From: Sphaerisporangium melleum
GTDB lineage: Bacteria > Actinomycetota > Actinomycetes > Streptosporangiales > Streptosporangiaceae
DNA length: 64,000 nucleotides
Assembly (NCBI RefSeq): GCF_014646695.1
Contig: NZ_BMNT01000026.1
Span: 41,808 to 105,807, forward strand
Direction of reading: 5' to 3'
The position numbers and the translations under genes were made by a program. This document shows, piece by piece, positions 48,144 to 56,809 of this stretch (within the stretch, counting starts at the first letter, position 1; every line of letters starts with the position of its first letter). The notes under the pieces were generated by a model that was not told the origin of the DNA, ran no database searches, and saw nothing but the letters and a program-made list of their open reading frames with translations.

Positions 48144-48875
48144 GTGAGCGGCCCCGCCGGCACGGTCATGGCCGGCTCGCTGCTGCTCGCGCTGCCGATC
48201 GCGCTGGTCGCAGGCCTGGTGTCCTTCCTGTCGCCGTGCGTGCTGCCGCTGGTGCCCGGCTACCTGTCCTACGTGACCGGCATGAGCGGCGACCCCAGAC
48301 GCGGGCCGATGGTCGCGGGAAGCGCCCTGTTCGTCCTCGGCTTCTCCGTGGTCTTCGTGGCCGGCGGCGCGCTGTTCGGCGGGCTCGGCGCGCTGCTGCT
48401 CGGCAACTCAGAGGTGATCACCCGGGTGCTCGGCGCGCTGACGATCGTGCTCGGCCTGGCCTTCCTCGGCCTGCTCCCCGGGCTGCAGAGGGACGTGCGC
48501 ATCCACCGCTTCCCCGCCGCGGGCATCGCGGGCGCGCCCCTGCTCGGCGTCGTCTTCGGCCTCGGCTGGACGCCGTGCATCGGCCCGACCCTGTCGGCCG
48601 TGCTCACCCTCTCCCTCGACCAGGCCAGCGCGGTGCGCGGCGCCGTGCTCGCCTTCGCCTACGCCCTCGGGCTGGGCGTCCCGTTCGTCCTCGCGGCGCT
48701 CGCCTACCGCAAGGCCATCCAGACGTTCGCGGCGGTCCGCCGCCACTCTCGGCTCATCACCCGGGCCGGCGGCGCCATGCTCGTCGTCGTCGGCGTGCTG
48801 CTGGTGACCGGCCTGTGGGGCCAGTTCATCGCCGGCATCCAGGGCTGGGTGGGCGCCTTCGAGCCGGTGATCTGA
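48144..48875 (+). CDS. ccdA: Cytochrome c biogenesis protein CcdA
   Basis: 243-aa six-helix membrane protein carrying electrons from cytoplasmic thioredoxin to TlpA/ResA. The two redox cysteines are Cys32 (SFLSPCVLPLVPGYLSYV) and Cys145 (GLGWTPCIGPTLSAVL), in the typical Pro-Cys contexts. GTG 48144 has GGAGG at 5 nt. Only 1 bp separates its stop from the resB start. Confidence 0.95.
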   Translation: MSGPAGTVMAGSLLLALPIALVAGLVSFLSPCVLPLVPGYLSYVTGMSGDPRRGPMVAGSALFVLGFSVVFVAGGALFGGLGALLLGNSEVITRVLGALTIVLGLAFLGLLPGLQRDVRIHRFPAAGIAGAPLLGVVFGLGWTPCIGPTLSAVLTLSLDQASAVRGAVLAFAYALGLGVPFVLAALAYRKAIQTFAAVRRHSRLITRAGGAMLVVVGVLLVTGLWGQFIAGIQGWVGAFEPVI

Positions 48876-48876
48876 C

Positions 48877-50619
48877 ATGACGACGACCGAACAGACGCAG
48901 GACGTTCAGGCCGCGCCCGCGGGGCTCGGGCCGGTCGGCTGGCTGCGCTGGGCGTGGCGGCTGCTGACCTCCATGCGCACGGCGCTGATCCTGCTGTTCC
49001 TGTTCGCCCTCGCCTCGGTGCCCGGGTCGATCTACCCGCAGCGGTCGATCAGCCCCGACAAGGTCGCCCAGTACTTCAAGGACAGTCCGCAGGCCGCGGC
49101 CTGGCTGGACCGGCTGTGGCTGTTCGACGTGTTCACCTCGCCGTGGTTCGCGGCGACGTACCTGCTGCTGTTCATCTCACTGGCCGGATGCGTCCTGCCG
49201 CGGGCCGCGGCCCACTGGCGCGAGCTGCGGCGCAGGCCCCCGGCGGCGCCGCGCAACCTCTCCCGGCTCCCGCAGCACGCCTATTTCCGCACCGGCGAGG
49301 CCGCGACGGTCGAGTCCCTGGCCGCGGTGCTGCGCGCGCGGCGCTTCCGCACGGTCACCGGGCCGGGCTGGGTCGCCGCGGAGAAGGGCTACCTGCGCGA
49401 GACCGGGAACCTGCTGTTCCACGCCGCCCTGCTCGCCCTGCTGATCGCCGTCGGGGCCGGCGGCCTGTACGGCTACCGGGGCAACGTGCTGCTCGTCGAG
49501 GGCAACGGCTTCGCCAACACCGTCTCCGCCTACGACCGCTACATCCCCGGCCAGCGGGTGTCCCCCGACTCGCTGGAGCCCTTCTCCTTCACACTCAAGG
49601 ACTTTCAGGCGACCTACGTCGCGGCCGGCGAGCGCCGCGGCCAGCCGCTGGACTTCTCGGCCTCGCTGCGGGTCGCCGACCACCCGGGCGCGCCGGAGCG
49701 GCCCTACGAGCTGCGGGTCAACGAGCCGCTGGAGGTCAACGGCACGCAGACCTACCTGCTCGGCCACGGCTACGCCCCGACGTTCAAGGTGCTCGACGGC
49801 AAGGGGCAGGTGGCCTTCGAGGGCCCGGTGCCGTGCCTGACCGCCGACCAGGTGACCTACACCTCCGAGTGCGTCATCAAGGTGCCGGACGCGCTCCCCG
49901 AGCAGCTCGGCTTCCTGGTGCGCTTCCTGCCGACCACCGTGCCGGCCGCCGACGGCTCATGGATCTCGATCTTCCCGGGGATGGCCAACCCGACGGCCCA
50001 GGTCTTCGCCTTCTCCGGCGACCTCGGGATGAACACCGGCCGCCCGCAGTCGGTGTACCAGCTCGACACCGCCAAGCTCAAGCCGCTGGTCATGGGCCTC
50101 AAGACCAAGCCGCTGGCGGTCGGTGACACCCTGCCGCTGCCCGGCGGCGCGGGCTCGATCCAGCTCACCGGCGTACGCGAGTGGATCAGCCTGCAGATCG
50201 CCTACGACCCCGGCCGCGGGCCGGCTCTGGTGGCGGCCGCGCTCGCCGTCCTCGGGCTGGTGCTCTCGCTGACCGTCCGCCGCCGCCGCGTCTGGGTGCG
50301 GGTGACCGAGGACGGCGACGGCGCGGCCCGTACCGTGGACGTGGGCGGGCTGCCCCGCACTGAGGGCGGCGACACCGCGTTCGCCGAGGAGTTCGGCCAG
50401 ATCGTCACCGCCCTGACCGGCGTGGCGCCACCGTCCGGAGCCGAGGACGGCCCGGAACCGCCGGGAGGGTCCGAAGACCGGGCGGCGCCGCCGCGTGGTT
50501 CCAAGGACGACGAGGCCGCTCCGCGGCACCAAGCAGAGGCCGGTCGCTCCGTGACCTCGTCTCAGGAAGCCGAGGCAGGCCCGGCCGCCTCGCCGCAAGG
50601 AGTCAAGGATGCCCACTGA
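48877..50619 (+). CDS. resB: Cytochrome c biogenesis protein ResB
   Basis: 580-aa ResB/Ccs1, which with CcsB moves haem across the membrane and attaches it to apocytochrome c. N-terminal helix (MRTALILLFLFALASVPGSI) with YPQRSISPDKVAQYF, a second helix in TYLLLFISLAGCVLPRA, a third in LLFHAALLALLIAVGAGG, a large external domain (about 205-445) and a final helix (ALVAAALAVLGLVLSLTV). The last ~100 residues are acidic, Pro/Glu-rich and probably disordered, longer than usual. Overlaps ccsB by 11 nt. Confidence 0.95.
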   Translation: MTTTEQTQDVQAAPAGLGPVGWLRWAWRLLTSMRTALILLFLFALASVPGSIYPQRSISPDKVAQYFKDSPQAAAWLDRLWLFDVFTSPWFAATYLLLFISLAGCVLPRAAAHWRELRRRPPAAPRNLSRLPQHAYFRTGEAATVESLAAVLRARRFRTVTGPGWVAAEKGYLRETGNLLFHAALLALLIAVGAGGLYGYRGNVLLVEGNGFANTVSAYDRYIPGQRVSPDSLEPFSFTLKDFQATYVAAGERRGQPLDFSASLRVADHPGAPERPYELRVNEPLEVNGTQTYLLGHGYAPTFKVLDGKGQVAFEGPVPCLTADQVTYTSECVIKVPDALPEQLGFLVRFLPTTVPAADGSWISIFPGMANPTAQVFAFSGDLGMNTGRPQSVYQLDTAKLKPLVMGLKTKPLAVGDTLPLPGGAGSIQLTGVREWISLQIAYDPGRGPALVAAALAVLGLVLSLTVRRRRVWVRVTEDGDGAARTVDVGGLPRTEGGDTAFAEEFGQIVTALTGVAPPSGAEDGPEPPGGSEDRAAPPRGSKDDEAAPRHQAEAGRSVTSSQEAEAGPAASPQGVKDAH

Positions 50620-51634
50620 CGTCAACGGGGGCCTGGCCACGTTCAGCGACCAGCTGATCCTGGCCACCGTCCTGCTGTACGTGTTCGCCATGATCGGCTA
50701 CGCGCTCGACCTCGGCTTCGGCCGCTCCTCGCGCAAGACCGGGACGACCGGCGCCGCCGTCCCGTCCCTGGCCGCGTCCGGTACGGCGGCGCGGGCCAAG
50801 GTCGCCGCAGGCGGTGCCGTCCAGACCCTCGACCGCCCGGCCGGCGCGTCCGGCGGGGAGGACACCGGCGCGGGCCCGGAGGGTTCGGAGGCCGGCCGGC
50901 GCACTCCGGCGTGGGCCGCGCACGCCGCCACCGTCGCCGTCGCGCTGAGCTGGCTCGGCTGGGCCGCCAACCTCGGCGCGATCGCCACCCGGGGCCTGGC
51001 CGTCGGCCGCTGGCCGTGGGGCAACATGTACGAGTTCGTGGTGGCGATCTGCTTCGCGGCGGTGACCGCGTTCCTGGTCATGCAGGCGCGCCTGCCGGTG
51101 CGGTTCCTCGGCGCGTTCGTCTCGCTCGCGGCGGCGCTCGGCCTGGGCTTCGCCGTGCGCTACCTGCACGTGCAGGCCGGGCCGGTCGTGCCCGCCCTGA
51201 ACTCCTACTGGATCGCCATCCACGTCACCGCGGCCATCTGCGCGAGCGGCCTGTTCATCCTCGCGGGCGTCGCGGGCGTGCTGTACCTGGCGCGTGGCGA
51301 GGGGCCGTCACGGCTGCCCGGCCGGGCCGAGCTCGACCGGGTGGCGCACCGGGCCATCGTGATCGCCTTCCCGATCTGGACGTTCGCGGTGATCGCCGGA
51401 GCCCTGTGGGCCGACAAGGCGTGGGGTCGCTACTGGGGCTGGGACCCCAAGGAGGTCTGGTCGTTCATCGCCTGGATCGCCTACGCGGCGTACCTGCACG
51501 CCAGGGCGACCGCCGGGTGGCGGGGACGGGCCGCGGTGATCATCCAGCTCGTCGCGTTCGGGTGCCTGCTGTTCAACCTGATCGGGGTGAACATCTTCCT
51601 GTCCGGCCTGCACTCCTACGCCCAGGTCCCCTGA
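50609..51634 (+). CDS. ccsB: Cytochrome c synthase subunit CcsB (ResC)
   Basis: 341-aa haem-handling membrane protein. The WWD-type tract reads GRYWGWDPKEVWSFIAWIAY; haem-ligand histidines are likely in ALNSYWIAIHVTAAI and AAYLHARATAGW; WPWGNMYEFVVAI is also typical. About eight membrane helices, with an Ala/Gly-rich loop at 45-105. Together with ResB it forms System II cytochrome c synthase. ATG 50609 has AAGGAG at 7 nt within the resB end. A strong hairpin closes the operon. Confidence 0.95.
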   Translation: MPTDVNGGLATFSDQLILATVLLYVFAMIGYALDLGFGRSSRKTGTTGAAVPSLAASGTAARAKVAAGGAVQTLDRPAGASGGEDTGAGPEGSEAGRRTPAWAAHAATVAVALSWLGWAANLGAIATRGLAVGRWPWGNMYEFVVAICFAAVTAFLVMQARLPVRFLGAFVSLAAALGLGFAVRYLHVQAGPVVPALNSYWIAIHVTAAICASGLFILAGVAGVLYLARGEGPSRLPGRAELDRVAHRAIVIAFPIWTFAVIAGALWADKAWGRYWGWDPKEVWSFIAWIAYAAYLHARATAGWRGRAAVIIQLVAFGCLLFNLIGVNIFLSGLHSYAQVP

Positions 51635-51648
51635 CCCTCCCCTGACCT

Positions 51649-51677
51649 CGCGGAGCGCCCCCTGGAGGGCGCTCCGC
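51649..51677 (+). terminator. Hairpin terminator of the cytochrome c biogenesis operon
   Basis: GCGGAGCGCCC (51649-51659) pairs perfectly with GGGCGCTCCGC (51667-51677), 7-nt loop, 14 bp after the ccsB stop. Confidence 0.8.
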
Positions 51678-51831
51678 CATTCCCGGGATTGCTCCCAAAC
51701 CCGGCACCCTCCGCCGCCCTGAGGACGCGAGAACGGCACCGCCTCCGCCTCCCCAGCGGACCGGGCACCCCTTCCAAGCCTCCCTTTGCCCTTCCGCCCC
51801 GGAGCGCTCGTGAACGACGACGAAGAGCGCC

Positions 51832-51921
51832 GCCTCAAAGGCGCCACGAGCACGCCGAGCGAAGCGAGGCAAAGAGGTACAGCCTCAAGGGCGCCACGAG
51901 CCGCCGAGCGTAGCGAGGCAA
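51832..51921. repeat. Tandem pair of ~40-bp intergenic repeats, 50-bp period
   Basis: Unit 1 (51832-51872) and unit 2 (51882-51921) differ by two substitutions and one indel. Both contain GCGCCACGAG and GCCGAGCG-n-AGCGAGGCAA. The spacing of 50 bp and the noncoding location suggest a dispersed, REP-like element rather than a coding repeat. Confidence 0.8.
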
Positions 51922-51932
51922 TTCAGCACAGC

Positions 51933-52238
51933 TCAGTCGTCCTCGCGGCGGAGGCGGCGGTCGAGGTCACGGAGGAAGTCGGGGTCGTCGTCGGGGCCAC
52001 GGGGCACGGAGGGCCGGGGGCCTGGACGGCCCATGCGCTGCCGTCGTACGGCCTGCCCGCTCAATGGACGCCCGAGGAGCAGCCACAACACCCCGCCGAG
52101 ACCCGGGAGGAGGACGAGCATGAGGACCCACAGGATTTTCGGCAGGTTCCGCACGTCGCCCTCGGGTGTGGTGATCGCGTCGAACAGGCAGTAGAGCCAG
52201 AAGGCCAACAGCGCCAGACCGAGAAGCACGCTAGGCAT
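51933..52238 (-). CDS. PLDc_N (phospholipase D-nuclease N-terminal) membrane protein
   Basis: 101-aa protein with two membrane helices: SVLLGLALLAFWLYCLFDAI and LPKILWVLMLVLLPGLGGVL, then the family motif WLLLGRPL and a charged C-terminal tail. Such stand-alone PLDc_N proteins are common in actinomycetes and have no known activity. The start is ATG 52238, exactly 6 nt after TACCCT on the minus strand (plus 52245-52250), so it is likely leaderless; longer in-frame starts exist upstream. It is divergent from the metalloprotease gene. Confidence 0.75.
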   Translation of the reverse strand: MPSVLLGLALLAFWLYCLFDAITTPEGDVRNLPKILWVLMLVLLPGLGGVLWLLLGRPLSGQAVRRQRMGRPGPRPSVPRGPDDDPDFLRDLDRRLRREDD

Positions 52239-52244
52239 GTCCGC

Positions 52245-52250
52245 AGGGTA
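52245..52250 (-). promoter_or_regulatory. -10 hexamer (TACCCT) of the leaderless PLDc_N gene
   Basis: The hexamer ends 6 nt before ATG 52238 on the minus strand. Confidence 0.4.
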
Positions 52251-52374
52251 TGTCATCCGAAAGTAGATCGTGTCCGCTCCGTGTGAGCCGCCTTCAGATC
52301 CATCACCGTCGGACATTCCTGATGACTCCCGCGCGGGCTCGACGTACGGTGGTCCGTGACCACGCTTCGCGCGG

Positions 52375-53436
52375 ATGGAGAGGTGTGCCGATGGTCGCGT
52401 TCGCCCTGGCCCCCTGGGCGCGGCGTTGACGGCGTTCCCGGGCGACAAGGGACGCCACCGCAGAGGGCCGCGCTGGCGGCAGCGTGGGTCGTACGCCTTC
52501 CCCTACCGTGGCGAGGCGCCCCGCGAGGGTGGGGCCGAGCAGGCGGCCGAGACCGACCGCGCCGAGCCGGTGCGCGAGGCCCGGGCGGACCGCCGTGACG
52601 CCGGACGGCCTGATTCGCTGCGCGAGGGCCGCGCCGAGCCGCGGGAGAGTGGCCGCCGGGCGGGCCGCCGGGAGAGCAGGGCCGACGCGTTCTGGGCCGG
52701 TGATCGTCCGCCCGTGGACGGTTCGCGGGCCGTGACCGCCCCCGTGGTCGACCGCCCGCAGTACATCTGGCGTGACTTCGAGCTGGACGACGAGCCGCCG
52801 CTGGCCCAGCCGAATTCTCCCGACAGCCCCGACCGCGGTGACGGACTGCGGCACTGCGGCCCGCTGGAGCAGATCCTGTACCGCCAGTGGGACGCCGCGG
52901 ACGGGCCGCCCTCGCCGGACGCCGTGCGGGCCATCGACAGCCTGGCCCGGCTCCCCGAGCGCCTGAAAGCGCTTCTGACGGTCGGACTGGACGGCATCTA
53001 CGTCGGGCCCGGGGGTGTCCCCGATCTGGACGACATGGGCTATCTGCGGGGCGCGCCGCTGCCGTCGGGCCGGGCGACCTGGGACATCTGCGCGGGCGCG
53101 TACGGCGATCGCAAGATCGTGGTGGGCGACCGGCCGTCGCCGACGCCGGACGTCATGATGCACGAGACCGGTCACGCCCTGGACGACATCGACGCGGCCC
53201 AGGGCGAGTGGGTGTCCGACTCGCCGGAGTTCGCCGCGTTGTACGAGGAGTGCACCCCGCTGTTCGCGTCGGCGTTCCACCGGCAGCCCGGTGGCCTGGG
53301 CCGTAAGGAATTCTTCGCCGACGCCTTCGCCGCGATCGCCTCGCGGCAGCGGCCGGCGCTGCTCGACATGCTGAACGGGGACACGCGCGCGGCGCTCAAT
53401 GTCATGCTGTTCTTCAACCGGCGCTACGGAATCTAG
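52375..53436 (+). CDS. Gluzincin-like zinc metalloprotease with disordered N-terminus
   Basis: 353-aa protein. Residues 1-150 are Arg/Asp/Glu/Pro-rich and probably disordered, with no signal peptide or membrane helix. The C-terminal ~190 residues carry VMMHETGHALDDID (HExxH, His263-Glu264-His267) and a downstream GRKEFFADAFAAIASRQ whose Glu312 is placed like the third zinc ligand of gluzincins. The pattern recalls the central fold of anthrax-lethal-factor-like (ATLF) peptidases. It is probably cytoplasmic; the substrate is unknown. The start at ATG 52375 is not well supported by a ribosome site. A small gene follows after 10 bp. Confidence 0.78.
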   Translation: MERCADGRVRPGPLGAALTAFPGDKGRHRRGPRWRQRGSYAFPYRGEAPREGGAEQAAETDRAEPVREARADRRDAGRPDSLREGRAEPRESGRRAGRRESRADAFWAGDRPPVDGSRAVTAPVVDRPQYIWRDFELDDEPPLAQPNSPDSPDRGDGLRHCGPLEQILYRQWDAADGPPSPDAVRAIDSLARLPERLKALLTVGLDGIYVGPGGVPDLDDMGYLRGAPLPSGRATWDICAGAYGDRKIVVGDRPSPTPDVMMHETGHALDDIDAAQGEWVSDSPEFAALYEECTPLFASAFHRQPGGLGRKEFFADAFAAIASRQRPALLDMLNGDTRAALNVMLFFNRRYGI

Positions 53437-53446
53437 GTGATCCGCC

Positions 53447-53695
53447 ATGTTCGTCATCCGGCTCGCGGACGGGACGTTGCGGATACCTCGCACCCTCGCC
53501 AGTGACGACGGGCGCCTGATCGGCAACGCCTATGTGGAGCTGGCGCCGAGCGACCCCGAGTACGACCGCTGGCTGCCCGAGTCGATCACCGAGGAGCAGG
53601 AGGCCGAGCGGCGCAGGCGCTGGCGGGAGGACAACGACGCCTTGGAGCGGGAGTTCCTGGCCTTCAAGGAGTCGCAGGCGGGTTCGGACCGCTGA
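53447..53695 (+). CDS. Small hypothetical partner of the metalloprotease gene
   Basis: 82-aa unrecognised protein. The first half (MFVIRLADGTLRIPRTLASD) looks beta-rich; the second half is a long charged helix (SITEEQEAERRRRWREDNDA, LEREFLAFKESQ). It starts 10 bp after the metalloprotease stop with AGGTGA upstream, so co-translation is likely. Its size and tight linkage are compatible with an adaptor, inhibitor or substrate of the protease, but nothing in the sequence proves this. Confidence 0.6.
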   Translation: MFVIRLADGTLRIPRTLASDDGRLIGNAYVELAPSDPEYDRWLPESITEEQEAERRRRWREDNDALEREFLAFKESQAGSDR

Positions 53696-53922
53696 GCGCG
53701 CACCGCCGGCCGATGACGCCGTGGCGACCACCGGCGGGGGCGCGTGCCGAGGCGAAGAACGCCCGGCAGATTAGGACCGAAATTCGGGTAAAGGTCACCC
53801 AAAAAAGAACAGTGACCCTGCGGCTTCCGGGGGGCACGCAGGATCACCGATGGTGCATGGTGCGGTGCGAGGACGTCGAGCCCTGCGAAGGACGCCGGGC
53901 ACGACCAGCTCTCACCTGTACA

Positions 53923-54144
53923 TCAGACACGCGGTGAGTCGCCGCTCGGCCGTTCGGCCGTGAGGACTTCCTCGCCACGCAGGAGGGCGTGCACCTCCGA
54001 CTCGCGGAAACGCCGGTGCCCTCCGGGGGTTCGGATACTGCTGATGCGGCCGGCGGCCGCCCAGCGGGTCACCGTTTTTGGATCGACCCGGAAGAGGGCG
54101 GCAACCTCTCCGGGGGTCAGCAGGCGCTCGCTGCTACTCTCCAC
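53923..54144 (-). CDS. bldC: Developmental regulator BldC
   Basis: 73-aa MerR-like single-domain DNA-binding protein. LLTPGEVAALFRVDPKTVTR (8-27), WAAAGRISSIRTPGGHRRFR and ESEVHALLRGEE match Streptomyces BldC almost residue for residue through the HTH and wing. BldC delays entry into development and binds head-to-tail repeats cooperatively. The start is GTG 54144, with GGGGGA 6 nt upstream, giving the short leader seen in homologues; ATG 54162 is an alternative. Monocistronic, with an unusually AT-rich upstream region. Confidence 0.93.
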   Translation of the reverse strand: MESSSERLLTPGEVAALFRVDPKTVTRWAAAGRISSIRTPGGHRRFRESEVHALLRGEEVLTAERPSGDSPRV

Positions 54145-54454
54145 AATCTCTCCCCCTCGCATCCCGCGTCCTGAAGCGGGCGGACAGGTATCCAGTTTGC
54201 CGAGCAAAAAACTGATATATCCGTGGTTTACATCCACTGATCACGGGTTGTTATCAGCTGACTGCCCGTTTGTTATATGATAGAGCCTCTTTGGGGCGCT
54301 CGTGGGTGTTTCTTTACATAAGCGCCGTGATGTGAACACTAGCAGTGCTCGCTCCCGATGCGAAGTGAGCGGCTAAAGCTGCGCGTCCGAAATCGCCCCA
54401 CGGGCCGGGCGACCGGTAGGCGGCCCGGCCGGCAGGTGCCGTAACCTCGACGTT
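54145..54454. other. 310-bp AT-rich intergenic region upstream of bldC
   Basis: No gene seen. 54190-54330 is strikingly AT-rich for this genome (GATATATCC, GTTGTTATCAG, TTTGTTATATGATAG) and holds short repeats: ACTGAT twice and the dyad GTGG-N7-CCAC near 54221-54235. This is the likely promoter and regulator-binding zone of bldC, perhaps including BldC's own repeats. Confidence 0.5.
54442..54447 (+). promoter_or_regulatory. -10 hexamer (TAACCT) of a leaderless gene
   Basis: TAACCT ends 7 nt before GTG 54455; no ribosome site. Confidence 0.5.
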
Positions 54455-54655
54455 GTGCGACCGTTTCTCGTTTACACCGCGTCACGGCTGGGACTGTTCG
54501 CCGTCACCCTGGGTGTGCTCTACCTGATCGGCCTTCACGACGTCTTCTGGCTCCTGGTGACCAGCTTCGTGATCAGCGGCATAGCCAGCTACGTGCTGCT
54601 GTCCAAGCAGCGAGACGCGGTGAGTGAGCAGATCAGCAAGGGCCGCAGGGGTTAG
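54455..54655 (+). CDS. DUF4229-type small membrane protein
   Basis: 66-aa protein with two membrane helices (LGLFAVTLGVLYLIGL; FWLLVTSFVISGIASYVLL) followed by SKQRDAVSEQISKGRRG, the DUF4229 layout. The function of the family is unknown. GTG 54455 is probably leaderless. Its stop overlaps the stop of the convergent beta-propeller gene by 4 bp. Confidence 0.8.
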   Translation: MRPFLVYTASRLGLFAVTLGVLYLIGLHDVFWLLVTSFVISGIASYVLLSKQRDAVSEQISKGRRG

Positions 54656-55941
54656 GGGAGCGGGAACATGCCGACCCGGGCATGGTACTCGTGTCCAAGG
54701 TGCGTGGTGTCGCTTCCGATCAGAAGGCCCCGCTCGTGCGCGAGGAAGGCTTTGACGCCGATGCCCCGATCACGGGTCGGGTTCCACGCGAGCGCTTTAC
54801 CGGTGACCGGGTCGATCGCCCCGATGCCGGGCCGGGCCACCGCGCCCGGCCCCGCCGAGTCGGAGCCGCGCGGGTTGTCCAGCCAGCGCTGATGGCCGCC
54901 GACGTACACCGCGGCCCCGGTGACCGCCACCGAGTACAGCGAGTCACCGCCAGTGTGGTTGACCCACGTGGGCCGGACCACCCGGTCCCGGGAATAGGTC
55001 TCGAAGCGGGCCGCGGAATCGCAGAGCTTGCGCGGCCCCTTCGCACCGCCTGTCGTCACCACGACGAAATACTGTCCGTCTGGTGAGAAATCCAGGCCTC
55101 TGACGTAAGAAGGGAACACATCTTTACACACGGCGGTGTACGCCTCAGTGCGCCAGCCCGTTACCGCCGGGCGGGTGGCGCCGATGTCGATCAGCCCCAC
55201 CTGCTGCCGCGGCTGCCCGTCCAGGGTGGTGAAGGAGCCGTCCACCGCGAGCCGGTCACGGGCGGCCGCCATCGCGGTGATCTTCACCTCGCCGCGCCCG
55301 CCGCCGGGGGTCACGGTGAACGCCGGGTCCACCGCGCCGGTGGCGGGGTCGAGCCTGGCGAGCGCCGTGCGCCGGACGCGGCCGATGCCGGTGAAGTCGC
55401 CGCCGGCGTAGAGGCGGCCGGAGTGCAGGACGAGGCTGGAGACGTCGCCGCCCCGCGCCGGCGCGGAGAAGCCGGGGACCGGCGCGCCGTCGGCCACCCG
55501 GAGCCGGGCCAGCCCGCGGGTGCCGGCGCCGCCCGCCGAGACGAAGGAGCCGCCGGTGTAGACCGTGCCGTCGGGGCCGGCGGCCAGCGCGGTCACCGGA
55601 CCGTCCACCCGCGGCGCGAACCGGCGGTCCACCTTTCCGGTGAACAGGTCGAAGGCGAACAGGTTGCCGCGCGCCAGCCGTTCGGAACGGCCGGCCTCGC
55701 GCACCTGGCGGAAGGACCCTCCGACCACGACCGTGCGCCCGACGAGGGCGAAGGCGTTGACGATGCCGTCGAGCACGTGCGGGGTCGTGGCCACGGGATC
55801 GGCCGAGACCACGCCGGGGTGGGCCACGGCGCCGGCGGAGACGGGGGAGCCGGGCAACAGGACGAGCGCTCCTGCGAGCAGCGGGGCCGCGAGCGCGGCC
55901 GGCCTCAGGATCGGCCGGCGGGTGGGCAGGTGGGTGGACAT
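54652..55941 (-). CDS. Secreted beta-propeller-like protein
   Basis: 429-aa exported protein. Signal peptide 1-37 (ALAAPLLAGALVLLPGSPVS). The mature part is repeats of ~45-50 residues with the pattern VxVGGSF / TVYTGGSFVSAGG / RLYAGGDFTGIG / VYVGGHQRW, each followed by LARLDPATGAVDPAF-like turns, as in delta-60/NHL-like extracellular propellers. Two Cys (CKDVFPS, KLCDSA) may pair. Such proteins are often surface or scaffold proteins; no catalytic motif is visible. Monocistronic, divergent from menG with a short gap. Confidence 0.8.
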   Translation of the reverse strand: MSTHLPTRRPILRPAALAAPLLAGALVLLPGSPVSAGAVAHPGVVSADPVATTPHVLDGIVNAFALVGRTVVVGGSFRQVREAGRSERLARGNLFAFDLFTGKVDRRFAPRVDGPVTALAAGPDGTVYTGGSFVSAGGAGTRGLARLRVADGAPVPGFSAPARGGDVSSLVLHSGRLYAGGDFTGIGRVRRTALARLDPATGAVDPAFTVTPGGGRGEVKITAMAAARDRLAVDGSFTTLDGQPRQQVGLIDIGATRPAVTGWRTEAYTAVCKDVFPSYVRGLDFSPDGQYFVVVTTGGAKGPRKLCDSAARFETYSRDRVVRPTWVNHTGGDSLYSVAVTGAAVYVGGHQRWLDNPRGSDSAGPGAVARPGIGAIDPVTGKALAWNPTRDRGIGVKAFLAHERGLLIGSDTTHLGHEYHARVGMFPLP

Positions 55942-56006
55942 CTACCAAGTCGTAGCATACCGAGGGTGACGAGGTGACCACTTTCCGTCGATACGCCGAG
56001 GACCAC

Positions 56007-56012
56007 TAAGCT
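56007..56012 (+). promoter_or_regulatory. -10 hexamer (TAAGCT) of leaderless menG
   Basis: TAAGCT ends 7 nt before ATG 56020; no ribosome site. Confidence 0.5.
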
Positions 56013-56019
56013 TGTCGCC

Positions 56020-56754
56020 ATGACGCGTGCCTCCCTGGACAAGCGGCCGCACGAGGTCGCGGCGATGTTCGACCGTACGGCCCGGCGCTACGACCTGGTG
56101 AACGATGTGCTCTCGCTCGGCCAGGACCGCCTCTGGCGCAGGGCGACCGCCGCCGCCGTCGACGCGGGCCCGGGCGAGCTCGTCCTCGACCTGGCCGCGG
56201 GCACCGGCACCTCGACCGACGCCTTCACCGGGCTCGGGGCGCGCGCGATCGCGTGCGACTTCTCCCTCGGCATGCTGCGCACCGGCGCGGCCCGCCACGG
56301 CGGTTCGGGCCTTTCGGGTGAGGGGGAGCAGCGCGTCACCTTCGTCGGCGGCGACGCTCTGAAACTTCCATTCGCCGACGAGGTCTTCGACGCGGTGACC
56401 ATCTCCTTCGGCCTGCGCAATGTCAACGACACGGTGGACGCGCTGCGCGAGATGCTGCGGGTCACCCGGCCGGGCGGGCGCCTTGTGGTCTGCGAGTTCT
56501 CCCGGCCGACGGTGAAGCCGTTCGAGTTGGTCTACAGCCAGTACCTCATGAAGCTGCTGCCTCCGGTCGCGCGTGTGGTGAGCTCCAACCCCGACTCCTA
56601 TGAGTACCTCGCCGAGTCGATCCGCGCCTGGCCCGACCAGCCGGCCCTCGCCCGGCTCCTCCAGCAGGCCGGGTGGCGGAGCGTCGCGTGGCGCAACCTG
56701 TCGCTGGGCATCGTGGCCCTGCACCGCGCGATTAAGCCGACGGCGGCCGAGTAG
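56020..56754 (+). CDS. menG: Demethylmenaquinone methyltransferase
   Basis: 244-aa UbiE/MenG-family SAM methyltransferase, last ring-methylation step of menaquinone synthesis. [20 protein letters not shown] at the N-terminus (family signature I), SAM motif [60 protein letters not shown] (signature II) and [20 protein letters not shown]. Located just before the Rex-controlled reductase/nuo genes, so quinone and complex I supply are linked. Confidence 0.96.
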   Translation: MTRASLDKRPHEVAAMFDRTARRYDLVNDVLSLGQDRLWRRATAAAVDAGPGELVLDLAAGTGTSTDAFTGLGARAIACDFSLGMLRTGAARHGGSGLSGEGEQRVTFVGGDALKLPFADEVFDAVTISFGLRNVNDTVDALREMLRVTRPGGRLVVCEFSRPTVKPFELVYSQYLMKLLPPVARVVSSNPDSYEYLAESIRAWPDQPALARLLQQAGWRSVAWRNLSLGIVALHRAIKPTAAE

Positions 56755-56809
56755 GTAAGCTCCATCTGACAGCGGGCAGGGAAAAAGGGTTAGACTTCCG
56801 CCGACAAGT

